64,000 bases of DNA from Notospermus geniculatus. Taxonomy: Eukaryota > Nemertea > Pilidiophora > Heteronemertea > Lineidae. This document shows, piece after piece, positions 24,041 to 34,837 of the stretch. Each line of letters starts with the position of its first letter. The first letter of the stretch is position 1. Under the pieces are notes generated by a model, which was not told the DNA's origin, ran no database searches, and saw nothing but the letters and a program-made list of their open reading frames with translations. The position numbers were made by a program, and so were the translations under genes. The stretch covers positions 338,956-402,955 of the forward strand of contig NMRB01000129.1 of the NCBI GenBank assembly GCA_002633025.1. The letters run 5' to 3'.

Positions 24041-25127
24041 ATTCTCCTTCCTTGCGGACAAGCTATCATCAATGGATGTTGACCAGAAACAACTCTTCGT
24101 CACAAAGGGATACCTCGATATCAGTGCAAGAAATGATGAAGAAAAAATCGACGGGCCACAACCTAGTACCCAAGAAGAAGCAGATACGAGGTAAACGAGA
24201 ATATCAGCCACCTTGATGGATTTTATATAAATACAACTAGGAATTTTTCTTAAGAAATTTTGTAAATCGTACATGTGATTGCTATCAATCTGCAGTAGGA
24301 TTATACCTATCACTATGTGATCAACTAACAGTTCATCTTCTTTCAGGATGTTCCTCCATGCAGCCAAGAAAGGACACCAAAAGATCATGATTCGAACGGT
24401 GGATACGGATGTACTGGTCCTTGCCATTGCTCAATTCCGAAACATGAATGTTGATGAACTCTGGATTGCATTTGGTGTTGGAAAGAAGTACCGAATGATA
24501 TCTGCTCACACTACCGCCAATACAATGGACCCCGCGAAGGCTGCAGCCTTACCGTTCTTCCACGCATTTTCCGGCTGTGATACGACTTCTTTTTTCTTGG
24601 GAAGAGGCAAGCAGACGGCATGGGAAACCTGAAACCCATCCCTAATGTAACAGATGCATTTGCGAACCTTTCCAACTGTCCACACGAAGTCGATCAAGCT
24701 ACATCGGATATGTTTGAGAGATTCGTTGTCGAGATGTATTCGAAGACGAAGGCCATTGACAATGTGAACGAAGCTCGCCAGGCACTGTCCTCCAAAGGCA
24801 GGACAATCGAAAACATTCCACCTAAACAAGCAGCTCTCGAGCAACACATTCGCCGAGCTGCCTTTCAGGCGGGACACATGGTATCAGGCTCTGGATCCAG
24901 AACCCAGTCTTCCGTCTCCCGGTGATTGGGGATGGGAACAAATGGAAGATGGCTGGAAGCCAAGATGGACTGTCCTACCCGATGCCAGTCGAGTCTGCAA
25001 TGAACTATTACACTGTGGGTGCACCAAAGGTTGCACAGTGCGATGTAAATGCGTGAAGGCTGGTCTGGAGTGCACAGAACTTTGTGCCTGCTCTAGGCAT
25101 GGACGCTGCAATATGCCAGGAAAGTGA

Positions 25128-26153
25128 ATTAATGTAGGCATGCCTTCATGGAAGCGACACCCGCTTCAAGCCCCTCACATAGCTAATTCGGACAATCTGT
25201 ACATCGCAGACATGAACAGCTTATGGATGACATGTTTACACCATCTCCGGCAACTGCTATTAAACAGTCATAGGGGCCTATACGATGATGGGCTGACACA
25301 TCACTCAGTCTTGCCAATACACCCGATAAGGATTCGAAAGAACATGTACATGAATATGTCTGGACTTCTCATCCAATCGTAATATTGTGGTTTCAATCGT
25401 AATATTGTGGTTTCAGAGTCCACAAATCAAGATACTACATTGTAAATATATCGTATAAATATATTTGTCACGGGATATTTGTAAATATATTGTGAATACA
25501 AAAGAGTGGTTCAATGGCAAATACCCTTCGCTCTGGCGGCCATCTTGGAATCCAATATGGCGGACATGTGACGTCATTCCCGATGGCACCATTCGATTCG
25601 GCGTCCCCGAAAATGTGGGTGTAGGTCTTGGAATTATCCTTCTATCTATCATAGATTTCAAGATATCAAAAGAACTAGATATCTGCATGTCTGCCATCTT
25701 GGATTCCTAGATGGCGGCCATGCCAGGCTGTTTTCTCCGGGGCTCCCCTGCTTAGCTTTAAGATGTCATCAAACTCTCGCAATCCACCGCGTTTCATCAA
25801 AATATCTCTTCATGATTAGTAGTTATTGTCGAAAGCGTTCGGTGTGGCGGCCATCTGGGAATCCAATACAGCGGACATGTGACGCCGTTCAATCCCTGGC
25901 TGTGCCACTCTGTATACTCTCAACTGGCCTGAAATGTCCATGTGTGCGCTGTATTGTAGCTGCCCTTGGTTTCTACAGAAAGGTTTCTGGATTAGGCTGG
26001 GTAATAATGTGAAGTGCCTTGACACTTAAATGTAAAAGGCACTATAAGCCCACACATTATTATTATTATTATTATTATTTCCGATGGCACCATTCGATTC
26101 GGCGAGCCCAAAAATGTGGGTATAGGTCTTGGAATGGTTTTTCTATCTCTCGT
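25128..26153. repeat. Dispersed repeat blocks (ggcggccatcttgg family)
   Basis: ggcggccat(c)ttggaatccaa and gcggacatgtgacg occur at about 25534 and 25848. The block gatggcaccattcgattcgg with aaaatgtgggt follows at 25583 and again at 26083. A 17-bp duplication (caatcgtaatattgtgg) is at 25376-25410 and an (ATT)n tract at 26055-26080. No gene seen. Confidence 0.6.
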
Positions 26154-26359
26154 AAGGCCTCCATACACTGAATGACAAAAGTCGAAATTAGTCGCTGCTA
26201 TGGTCAGTTCGACAACACTTGATCTGGCGACATGTTGAAATACTCCACAAAAGTGTCAGAAGATTTGAACATTTATGGAACGTTTCCACTAAAAGTATTT
26301 TGGAACGGACAATAGTAGTGATTAATTTCGACTTTTATCATTCAGTGTATGGAGCCCTT
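26154..26359. mobile_element. MITE with ~38-bp TIRs
   Basis: The left end AAGGCCTCCATACACTGAAT continues gacaaaagtcgaaatta. The right end is its complement with two or three changes (taatttcgacttttatcatt...ggagccctt). 206 bp, no coding capacity. Confidence 0.8.
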
Positions 26360-26426
26360 TAGAATTCGAGATATGTGGAAAAGGTGTTCAAAATGGCGGC
26401 CATTTTGAAATCCAAGATGGCGGCCA

Positions 26427-26645
26427 CTAGGGGGCGATTTCGTCGGGGCTCCCGTTTGGTGCTTTTATCAAAAAGTGAACGATTCGGCCAATTTTAAACT
26501 TATGGCCCCACAACCATCTCCTCCATTTCTCAACGGCCCATACGCAAGCTAATGCTTCTTTCTCGACAATACTGTACTTCTGTTCACAAGCGGACGGAGT
26601 CCGTGAAGCAAATGCAACGGTCGACTCATTCCCTAACCTGTCCAC
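26427..26645 (-). pseudogene. Gypsy-type retrotransposon RNase H fragment
   Basis: A 72-codon minus frame contains FASRTPSACEQKYSIVEKEA followed by LACVWAVEKWRRWLWG, the characteristic start of the Gypsy RNase H domain just after reverse transcriptase. The frame ends in unrelated dispersed repeat sequence. Reverse transcriptase itself and integrase are absent, so this is a small relic. Confidence 0.8.
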
Positions 26646-26650
26646 TTGAC

Positions 26651-26871
26651 TTAAAGGGCCTCTAGAGGAAGTTTGATATTAGGTTGCTAACAGTACTTCC
26701 ACTATGCAACAGATGGCGCTAGTAACCCTGAACTCATGAATTGTGAATCAAATGTTGACATTGATGAAATTTTACTTGAAAATTGATGTCCAAGTTGGAT
26801 CCTCATGCCACCAATTCTGTGTTAGTAATCATATGAATATGCACTAAAAGCTGCCTCCAGAGGCCCTTTAC
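26651..26871. mobile_element. MITE with AAAGGGCCTCTAGAGG ends
   Basis: The left end TTAAAGGGCCTCTAGAGG is mirrored on the right (CCTCCAGAGGCCCTTTA). Internal sequence matches 4397-4560. It sits between the RNase H and gag relics of the Gypsy element and so inserted into it or into its deletion scar. Confidence 0.75.
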
Positions 26872-26959
26872 AAGGCCCCTTTACCGTAGTCAGAACTGTC
26901 TGTAGTACCACGTTTGCCTATAGGTCGTGATGGATCGAACAGCAATCCTTGCGACGACT

Positions 26960-27565
26960 TTAGTTTCTGCACCGACTTATCATATTCTGTTGCGACTTGC
27001 CATCTTGCAACTTCTGCTGTGACTTCCCGTCATGCAACTTTTGCTGCGTAAGTGAACTTACTTGATGAAGGGTCTTTGGCTTCCCGATTTCTTTCGATTC
27101 ATTCATAACCGATTCTAATTGCTCCGCAAGATTAATCGCCTTGTCGAGGTCAATATTCGGCTCCAACAACAGTCTCGCACGAATCTTGTAAATGTTCGTT
27201 GAAATCACACGTAGCCGCCAAATGCCGTAGGTCATTTACGAAATTGCTGACCGTTTTGCCCTGCTGCTGCGCACGTTGGCGAAATTTATGTCTCTCAGCA
27301 ACAGTGTTCAACAGAGGTCCAAGTGCTCCGACAGTGTTTTCACACAAGTATCATAGTCTTTCGGAGTAGGAAAAGTATGGAAGCTACGTCGACCTTCAGT
27401 CCCTAAACAGTGAATCAATAACGCTCTCTTCCTCGCATCGGAAAAGTTGTCCCCGTCTATTGCGGTCAAGTAAATCTGGAAATTTTTTATCCACTGTTTG
27501 AATGGCACAGGAGGATCCCCTGGACTTGATAGAAATTCGTGAAGAGGACGTAAGTTCAGCTCCAT
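26960..27565 (-). pseudogene. Gypsy-type gag fragment
   Basis: Overlapping minus-strand frames read from 27565 downwards. They start with PPVPFKQWIKNFQIYLTAID and LLIHCLGTEGRRSF, then KFRQRAQQQGKTVSNFVNDL, then a Lys/Gln-rich tail. This is the usual order of Gypsy gag (W-x2-F, LL-x2-LG, F-x-Q-R). At least two frameshifts break it. It lies upstream of the RNase H relic on the same strand, so both come from one element. Confidence 0.7.
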
Positions 27566-27733
27566 GTCGTAGGTTCAAAGTAAAACTCTTCCTCGTCGCC
27601 AAATATGTGGTAAACTGGAGACGAATAAAAACGAACAGCACAGCCGATGCGTGTAGTATAAAAGCTTATGTTGAAGTCCATCGGATAAAGCTGGTTACAC
27701 CCATGTATAGGCAGAAGACGTGTAACATGGAAT

Positions 27734-28380
27734 GTGAACTACGACTGGGGTGATCATATAGATTACGTTTACTCCAGGTGCATGAAACGTCATTGTATAC
27801 TGCGAAAATTAAAATATCTGATTCCTCGATCATCACTAAATACTTTGTATCTTACCCTAATAACATCTTGTTATGGAGTATGGCAATGTCCTTTTTGGTG
27901 GTCAGCAGGCTTATCGCATTGAAAAACTCGAATCAATACAGTACCAAGCATGTCTTATCGTTGCTGAGGCCTTAAGATTTACAAGTTATAATCGTCTCTG
28001 TATCGAGCTTGGATTGCCGAAAATGTATTTTTAAAGACTTGCCTCTTTCATAAAGCTTTGAATGGACAGACGTCGTCTTTGTTTTCTAGCTACATTCTTA
28101 ATAAATGTACAAGAGGTGGTGTTCCTGCAGCTTTAAGAGCACCTCTTCAATTTATCCCGCCTTATTAGGTAGAACAAATCATTATTTAATGTCTTTCATC
28201 CCCTCAGCCTGCAGACACTGGAATTCGGTTCCGCCTGGTGTCAAGACGTCACGATCTATTGGTGGATTTAAACTTGTTGATAAGAAACTCTTTTTTCAAC
28301 CTAGGACGCCTGGGTATGAATCCGGCCTGAGGTCTCTTAATATTCTTCACACCAGGTTTAGAGTTGGATTTACAACCTAA
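27734..28380 (+). pseudogene. Non-LTR retrotransposon (LINE) reverse-transcriptase C-terminal relic
   Basis: Pieces in three frames follow the order of a jockey/CR1-like ORF2 end. They are WGDHIDYVYSRCMKRHCILRKL (in part), a LYLTLITSCYGVWQ thumb segment, RFTSYNRLCIELGLPKM, an ALNGQ-like piece near 28060, and FIPSACRHWNSVPPGVKTSR near the end. Several stops and frameshifts; no endonuclease domain upstream, so it is a typical 5'-truncated copy. Confidence 0.7.
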
Positions 28381-28447
28381 AGCCTGCCCCAAACTGGAGC
28401 TAATTCCTGAGCAAAAAGTCATTCGAGACCGTTTGCTCAGCAGATGC
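28377..28447. mobile_element. Single TIR related to the 58452-59990 element
   Basis: taaagcctgcc, ctggagct, gagcaaaaagtcattcgaga and ccgtttgctcagcagat match the right terminal repeat of the element at 58452-59990 in complement. No partner end was found nearby, so it is a solo or truncated copy placed at the end of the LINE relic. Confidence 0.6.
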
Positions 28448-29044
28448 ATTTTGCTCTTCTGGTACATTCACACAGGTGAGGACATGGTTCATCGGCCATT
28501 TCATTGAGAGAAGGTATGAATATTATTAATGAAGATAACTCTTATGAAATGCCTAGTTAGAAATCAACATGCCTAGTCTGCCTCCCTGTGAATAATGAGT
28601 CGATCATCACCACGTGGGTGAACAAAGTAGGCAGAATGCTATACCGGTCGTCGAGTGTAGGTATTCGCCTCCTGGATGAGCACTGCCTGGATTATACGTG
28701 TAGTGCCATACCATCTCTGGTGGCAAAGCAATGAACTATCCTTACGGGTATTGTGAAGTTCTGAATTCCCAAAATGGTGCCCCATGTCCCTCAATTGCGA
28801 TATTTTTTCGACACTAACTTCAATACCTGAACCTTAACGCCAGGCTTGTTATTGTGCTAATTATGCTGCTCTCTCTCTTTGGGATAGGACTGTTAATCAC
28901 TGGTTGTTGTGTATAAGCATGTGTGTTTATATGTCAATACATGGCTGCTGAAGCCTGGGGGAATGAGGCCGAGTGCCACCCCCAAGGGCCTTGTCGCCGC
29001 CAGGCTTGTTATAAATTAGAGTGTGGTAGATGAAACGGTAAATT
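28448..29044. other. Intergenic; 144-bp segment between 15-bp direct repeats
   Basis: cgccaggcttgttat occurs at 28839-28853 and again at 28998-29012. It could be a target duplication of a short retroposon, but the segment between has no A/B box or poly(A) tail that I can defend. Nothing else recognised. Confidence 0.3.
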
Positions 29045-30157
29045 TTATTCAATCAACTTGAACATATAAACCACATTGTAAATACGGCGCCTCCTAGTGC
29101 TGTCGAGAAACCCAGGTATCACCGACAGAGACTTTTCCTCATCAAGTGCTACATTATTATACATGTACCGGTATATGTTTGTAATTTGTTTCAGTAGTGA
29201 AACAGGACCTCTTATCTTGAAAAGCGTTAATTTTAATGGAATAGCATTCGAAACTATCGCTCCTAATCTAAAGCATCCTAGATCAACAGTGGTAAGTAGA
29301 TTTTTTAATCGTAAGTTCCTAAACTTGTACAAAACTATTCCTGCAGTCGTGTTTATAGCTAGTAAAATAGTCTGACCAGGAAGTGGTATCATAGTATCGT
29401 AGTTTTTCCTCAACCGCAAACCGGTTTTTGATCGATGAAACAGAAACACTTTGAACCCGTGCATTCTGTGGAATATCTGAAATACAATGGTGACATCCAA
29501 TCTGTGAAATTGTACATTCGCAGATTTGACCGCCCGAATCCTAATCCTGTTAGAAACATTCAGTGATAGACTGTAAACCAATTCATGTCTTCTGTGCTGT
29601 GCGTGACAATTGTATAACGTCATACTAAAATCGTTCTGGCCAAATCGGCAGAACGAAAGAACACTTTCCATGTTCTTCTGTATCTTCCACATGTAGTGAA
29701 CAGTTGCAAGTTCACTGCCGCGCCATTTCAAACACGTATCTCTCTTGTTTATCAATACATAACCGACGTAATTCCCTGTACTGAAGTCGAACAGGTGCAA
29801 ATCTGGTTTCAATTTATATTGTCTCCCCAAAATCTGCACCTTGAAAATCAGAATGTACTCCACAGTAATGGCGATGGTAAGTGAGACCGATTTCTGAGGT
29901 CTGTAGACGTATGACACGTGGTGATGCAGCCTGTAACTTGTGTCGTCTGCGTCAAGAGCGTACGAAAGACATCGATGACGTTTACTGGATACATCAACTT
30001 GATTGAATATAATCATGGACAGAGTGGGGTGTATCTTGATAACATATTTACCTCTTATTCCAACGTATTTTGGAATCAATGGAATTTTATCGTATACTCG
30101 ATAATCTCGGCCCCTCTGAATTTTTGGAAAAAAATCGTAAGCAACAGTTATTAACAC
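29045..30157 (-). CDS. Unidentified 1.1-kb open reading frame
   Basis: The longest uninterrupted frame of the window, 370 codons on the minus strand ending at a TAA at 29047-29045. The first codon of the open frame is GTG; the first in-frame ATG is at codon 48. A plausible splice acceptor (gattttttttccaaaaattcag) lies after codon 14, so this may be the last exon of a longer gene. The protein is basic (many R, K, H), Cys-poor and rich in beta-branched residues, with no transmembrane run, zinc motif or catalytic signature I recognise. The stop codon overlaps an AATAAA (gAATAAAa), so coding sequence and polyadenylation signal are very compact, as in transposon or virus-like units. No function is proposed. 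Confidence 0.45.
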   Translation of the reverse strand: MLITVAYDFFPKIQRGRDYRVYDKIPLIPKYVGIRGKYVIKIHPTLSMIIFNQVDVSSKRHRCLSYALDADDTSYRLHHHVSYVYRPQKSVSLTIAITVEYILIFKVQILGRQYKLKPDLHLFDFSTGNYVGYVLINKRDTCLKWRGSELATVHYMWKIQKNMESVLSFCRFGQNDFSMTLYNCHAQHRRHELVYSLSLNVSNRIRIRAVKSANVQFHRLDVTIVFQIFHRMHGFKVFLFHRSKTGLRLRKNYDTMIPLPGQTILLAINTTAGIVLYKFRNLRLKNLLTTVDLGCFRLGAIVSNAIPLKLTLFKIRGPVSLLKQITNIYRYMYNNVALDEEKSLSVIPGFLDSTRRRRIYNVVYMFKLIE

Positions 30158-30233
30158 TATAGCATATTAACCGTGGCAAACACATTTTGAGGGAGTATAG
30201 CATATTAACCGTGGCGAACACATTTTGAGGGAG
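30158..30233. repeat. Tandem duplication of a 38-bp unit
   Basis: Two head-to-tail copies of a unit starting TATAGCATATTAACCGTGGC and ending attttgagggag, differing by one base. Confidence 0.9.
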
Positions 30234-31087
30234 TGTGTTTATCCTGCGGTTGAGGGTCTTTGGCCATATACATAAAACTTCCTTAAGCTAAGTGTAAAAC
30301 TTACCCTTAAAGTGTACGGATTTCGCTTTACCAAGTGCCATGCTTAACGCGTAAGCACAAAACAAGTTAAGGGCATACTCAGCAAAGGGCAACCCTTAAC
30401 TAAAGTATTTCCAGGAACTGTGCTGTCAGCCAATGAAATGAGCTGTTTCCTTAAGAAACGATTGTACCAAGTCATTTTTGGTAAATGTTAAACGCAATCC
30501 GCCAGAGGTACAAAATGGTTTTTCAAAGTGATTTTTTAGGGTTAGGGTTCAGGCATTAGGGTTTAGGGTTAGGGTTCAGGCATTAGGGTTAGGAATAGCT
30601 CATCCTCGAAGGGGTTTCGTTAGGGGTAGCCATATATATGTTTTCCGAAGACCCCCAAATTGTACCTCTGGGTGATTGCAATTAACACTTACCGTCATTT
30701 TTAGGTATTAATTGTTGGGCGGTGGTATTCAAAATGGATGGAATATGTAGTTTAGACATCACGGGATATTGTGAAAGAGGAAACCCATTACATATCTGAA
30801 TGGTAAAACAAATGACATTTGCAAAATGTCTGAAATGAAGCAGAAATACTCAAAATACATGTAAAAATGTACTGATTAATGAATCTGGTACATATGTTAG
30901 CTAAATATGTATTTATCTTGTTTTATTGCTGAAAACACCATCGTAAAACACCACTTTAAGAGATATTTGCATCGAAAGTTGTGTTTGTGAGGACCTCATA
31001 GAGGGGGGAAAAGGAAAACCAACATGACCAAATGGTTGGCTGAATTGCCACAATCAGAATAATATCCAGGTAATTCGATGTAACCAA
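30234..31087. other. Non-coding; telomere-like repeat and possible TIR end
   Basis: A possible element end (ggccatatacataaaac) lies at 30266-30290 and the telomere-like run at 30536-30593 is listed separately. Otherwise A/T-rich sequence without genes. Confidence 0.4.
30536..30593. repeat. Interstitial telomere-like (TTAGGG) repeats
   Basis: Six TTAGGG-type words, interspersed with the spacer ttcaggca, in two repeats of gggttagggttcaggcatta. The orthodox animal telomere unit is TTAGGG. Confidence 0.8.
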
Positions 31088-33111
31088 TAGTCCAGTCAAA
31101 CTGTCACATGACCCACCACTAATTGTAAGAAAATGTTTCTCTGTGGGAATCTCCTCAGGTATACCCCAGGAATAACATATTAAAAATATAGGACGAAGGA
31201 AGGGGTGGAAGGGGTCTAAATACATGTATGCTAATTTATGTTAATTAGGTACGAACATCAAAGAAACAAGAGATACACCAGGAAATATTTTATTTCTGCC
31301 AAAACAAAGCAATGAAATGCAATCTAAATGCATCTGCTGAGTTGCTAGACATCATAAAAACTGAAATCAGGTCACTATTTTGAGTTGTTAGCTAATTAAT
31401 AGTTAATAACGATGCTAATTAAGTGACGTTTTTATCATAAAATGACTTTTTGACATGAATTTGGCGATAAAGAGCCAAAATGATGAGATAGTGAGTTAAG
31501 TATGATAATTTGATCCTCTTTGGCACCCCATTGCTTTTTAATCTTCAGGGGTGCCATTTATCTAATTAAAAAGTTGAAACAATTGGACCCCTCCACCTGA
31601 TTCATTCTGATTAGAGTCATGATTTCTTGAGTTACTTTCGCAAGACACCCTGAGTGAAGGTGAAATTTGGAACAAAGCTTAGTTAATCCCAGCATAGGCA
31701 AGTAAGTCATTAAAGAATCATTAATAATGATTTTTAAATTATTAATTAGCAGTGATTAGATGCTTTTGAACTTATATGGGATACCATATGGGCATTGATT
31801 CAGAAAATTTACAAACACTGTCAAGAATGTTCAACTTTCGTTTTGTGGAATGGTCTATGTCATTGACCATGGTGGACCTTTAACTTTGATGCATGGAATG
31901 CATCCTGTACTGTATGAATAATATGTATAATTTGGAGGCCTTCTGTATTTTTCGGAAATGTCCTACATAGGGGCGTGCGCCATGTACGGTAAAACCATCC
32001 TTTTTGGTGAGGCTAACTCTACGTGTACTAACTTTTACACAAAAGGGAAGTGAAAGCATCAATCGTGCGAGTGAAGAGCGAGGCAGCGACATTAGCTGTA
32101 GCAGGACAACGTGTCCACACTGCTTGTCGTCTAAATCACACTAACATTAATTACATGAACAGGGACTTGAGAAAGGCAAGTGAACCAGAAAAAAGTTGTG
32201 AACCGCCCGCTTTACTTTCTTCAACATCACAAATCAATTTTGAGGAACATCTGCGAGTTTTCGGAAACGTGACGAAATACGTAGTACGAAATACGAAATC
32301 CTACTTAATTTCCATGTTCCAATGTATTTCAGGGAATGTTTGGTACCATAAAATATCCCTGCTGCAAGAGCGTCCTTTCGCATATCATGTACATGGAAGA
32401 CCGAGAGAGTTGGGGCGCATCTTGATTTTTTTACTTTCCACTTCGTATATAGCTACGAATTGGAAACGAAATGTGGTAAATTTTCTTACTTGTCTATATG
32501 CTGAGATTAACCAAGCTTCATTCCAAATTTCACCTTCAATCAGGATGTCCTGCAAAAGTAACTTAAGAAATCATGACTCTAATCAGAATGAATCAGGTGG
32601 AGGGGTCCAATTGTTTCAACTTTTTAATTAGATAAATGGCACCCCTGAAGATTAAAAAACAATGGGGTGCCAAAGAGGATCAAATTATCATACTTAACTC
32701 ACTCTCTCATCATTTTGGCTCTTTATCGCCAAATTCATGTCAAAAAGTCATTTTATGATAAAAACGTCACTTAATTAGCATCGTTATTAATTATTAATTA
32801 GCTAACAACTCAAAATAGTGACCTGATTTCAGTTTTTATGATGTCTAGCAACTCAGCAGATGCATTTAGATTGCATTTCAGATTGCTTTGTTTTGGCAGA
32901 AATAAAATATTTCCTGGTGTATCTCTTGTTTCTTTGATGTTCGTACCTAATTAACATAAATTAGCATATTTAGACCCCTTCCACCCCTTCCTTCGTCCTA
33001 TATTTTTAATATGTTATTCCTGGGGTATGTCCGAGGAGATTCCCACAGAGAAACAATTTCTTACAATTAGTGGTGGGTTGGGGTCCTAAATCAAGTAATT
33101 TGACTGGACTA
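31088..33111. repeat. Large inverted repeat, ~620-bp arms
   Basis: The left arm (31088-31705) and the right arm (32485-33111) are complements at high identity. Examples are tagtccagtcaaa/tttgactggacta at the outer ends and tcctctttggcacccca/tggggtgccaaagagga inside. A 780-bp spacer separates them, and it carries sequence related to the fold-back MITE at 3355-3697 (words tacgaaatacgaaat and ctttccacttcgta near 32280 and 32440). Open frames across it (for example 32050-32631) are shadows of repeat sequence. Confidence 0.85.
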
Positions 33112-34310
33112 CCTCTAGTTGATGGTGACTTGCACACGAAATTTTGGCGCAGACTGATTCTTGTCTTTGCCACTAGGGGGCCAAAACGAAAATATCAAAT
33201 TTTTCCTTGTCAGATGGATAGCGCCTCTAGTTTTTGAGGGATCATTTTCATATTGCACACAGGTGAGTATGTCCTCAAAATTTAGGTCAAGTTCGATTTT
33301 GGGTGCGATGCGATTCCTTGGTAGGTAGGGGGCGTTTTGTGAAAAACTTAAGAGGGCTATATTTTGATAATCGTTCGAGCTATTGTGTTGAAACTTTGTA
33401 TGTATTTACCTTTAGCTTGTAGTGATTTCCTGACGAAATTTCGGTGAAATCTAATTCTTGACTTTGCCACCAGGAGGCCTAAGCCAAGCTCACAAAACCT
33501 GCTTTTTCTCCTGAACAAAGCAACGGAACTTCATCGATTTTTTATTATAGGTACATCTAACAAGGAAATATAACATACTGCTCGAGTTTTTTATTTGACC
33601 TACTTTTCAAGGTCACAGACATCAAAGTGTGTCTGAAATAGTGAAATTATGAGAATGGGAGATATTGTCAAATATGGCTTTGTATGATTCCGATATGGCT
33701 TATGCCTTCCACCACTGTGCTAAAAAGCCAAGCGAGCACAGTGCCATTGGCACTATTTTTCACAAAACGCCCCCTACCTACCACAATAGGAATCGCATCG
33801 CACCCAAAATCGAACTTGACCTAGATTTTTTGGTCATAAACACCTGTATGCAATATGACAATGATCCTTCAAAAACTGAAGGCGCTATCCATCTCACAAG
33901 GAAAAATTTGATATTTTCGTTTTGGCCCCCTAGCGGCAAAGTCAAGAATCAGATTGTGCCAAAATTTCGTGTGCAAGTCACCACAAACTAGAGGTACATA
34001 CATACAAAGTTTCATCGCGATAGCTCAAGCCATTCTCAAAATACAGGCCTTTGATTTTTTTTCACAAAACGCCCCCTACTGGCCAAAGTAGGAATCGCAT
34101 CGCACCCAAAATCGAAATTGACCTAGATTTTGTGGTCATACACACCCATATCCAATATGAAAATGATCCGTCAAAAACTGAAGGCGCTATCCATCTGACA
34201 AAGGAAAAGTTTACCGACACACGCACGCACGCACTAACGCACGACACACCACCACTAAAGGCGCCAAGCACAGCATAAGCCCTTTTGGCCTATGGGCCAA
34301 ACGGGCTAAA
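33112..34310. repeat. Palindromic and directly repeated block (cacaaaacgccccct family)
   Basis: 33120-33345 is repeated in complement at 33755-33995 (gcgcc, gggtgcgatgcgattcct, aggtagggggcgttttgtg). 33760-33900 is also repeated directly at 34062-34203 (cacaaaacgccccctac, ggaatcgcatcgcacccaaa, aaaactgaaggcgctatcca). The open frames here come from this repeat. Confidence 0.8.
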
Positions 34311-34837
34311 AATGACTTCAAGGGGTTTCCCAGATTTCTTGCGTGTTATACTTAAGAAAGGTTTCTCAATGTAGGCTGCATGTAGATGAACATGACTGCA
34401 GGCAATGCTGTAATACACTTTCTAGTACGTTAGGAACTGTGCAAAATGGCTGTTAACGGTGAAAAAGAAAAAAAAGAGGTGACCAGATTGGTAGGACAGA
34501 AAGAGGATACATGGTACGTCAAATCAAAATCCTTGGCACAGTTCAATGTTGTCCTACCCTGGCCTAGCAGATAATTTCCCCGGCCTATTTAGCCAGCATG
34601 CATTAAAAAGGGCATGGATAACATATTCCAACCTGCGCCTGCCACAACTGAAGTTAAGGAATCAGTTAAGGGAACTGTGACCACACTTAAATTTAAGGGT
34701 GAGTTTCAGGCTTTTACTATTCCAAAGTAGCTTTCGGAATCTCCTTAAAGCAAGGTTCATTGGCACACGGATCCGACACGAATCCGATACGTGTCCGTCA
34801 CGGTTAGAAAAAAATATCTGTACGGAAAACGGACGTC

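Larger units (their letters stand above)
20255..25127 (+). pseudogene. Decayed multi-copy transposase-like gene with C-terminal CXC domain
   Basis: Ordered fragments match a protein family repeated in many invertebrate genomes. They are: FALDQVNYARWLP (20590-20630); HPSVYQEFQRG; MALDQAHEQMNKD with PTALRRW (21309-21470); HHEQSL with LFSRLYI and FFAHEN (22130-22550); LDGAAIV with RPERGIGIRRPV (22680-22890); FLADKLSS to EEADTR (24045-24191); an intron 24192-24346; then RTVDTDVLVLAIA and FFHAFSGCDTTSFF (24390-24600). Last comes a Cys-rich CXC/tesmin-like end, HCGCTKGCTVRCKC (25012-25053). The D-x-D and GCDTTS motifs recall XPG/PIN-type nucleases, as reported for Academ transposons; that class assignment is inference. 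Frameshifts near 20600, 24620 and 24885 and three insertions make it non-functional. Confidence 0.7.

Noticed and set aside
32050-32631. 193-codon plus frame
   Set aside because: Lies across the inner border of the large inverted repeat and consists of repeat sequence.
33665-34278. Two similar plus frames of 108 and 75 codons
   Set aside because: Their similarity comes from the direct DNA repeat; there is no conserved protein motif.
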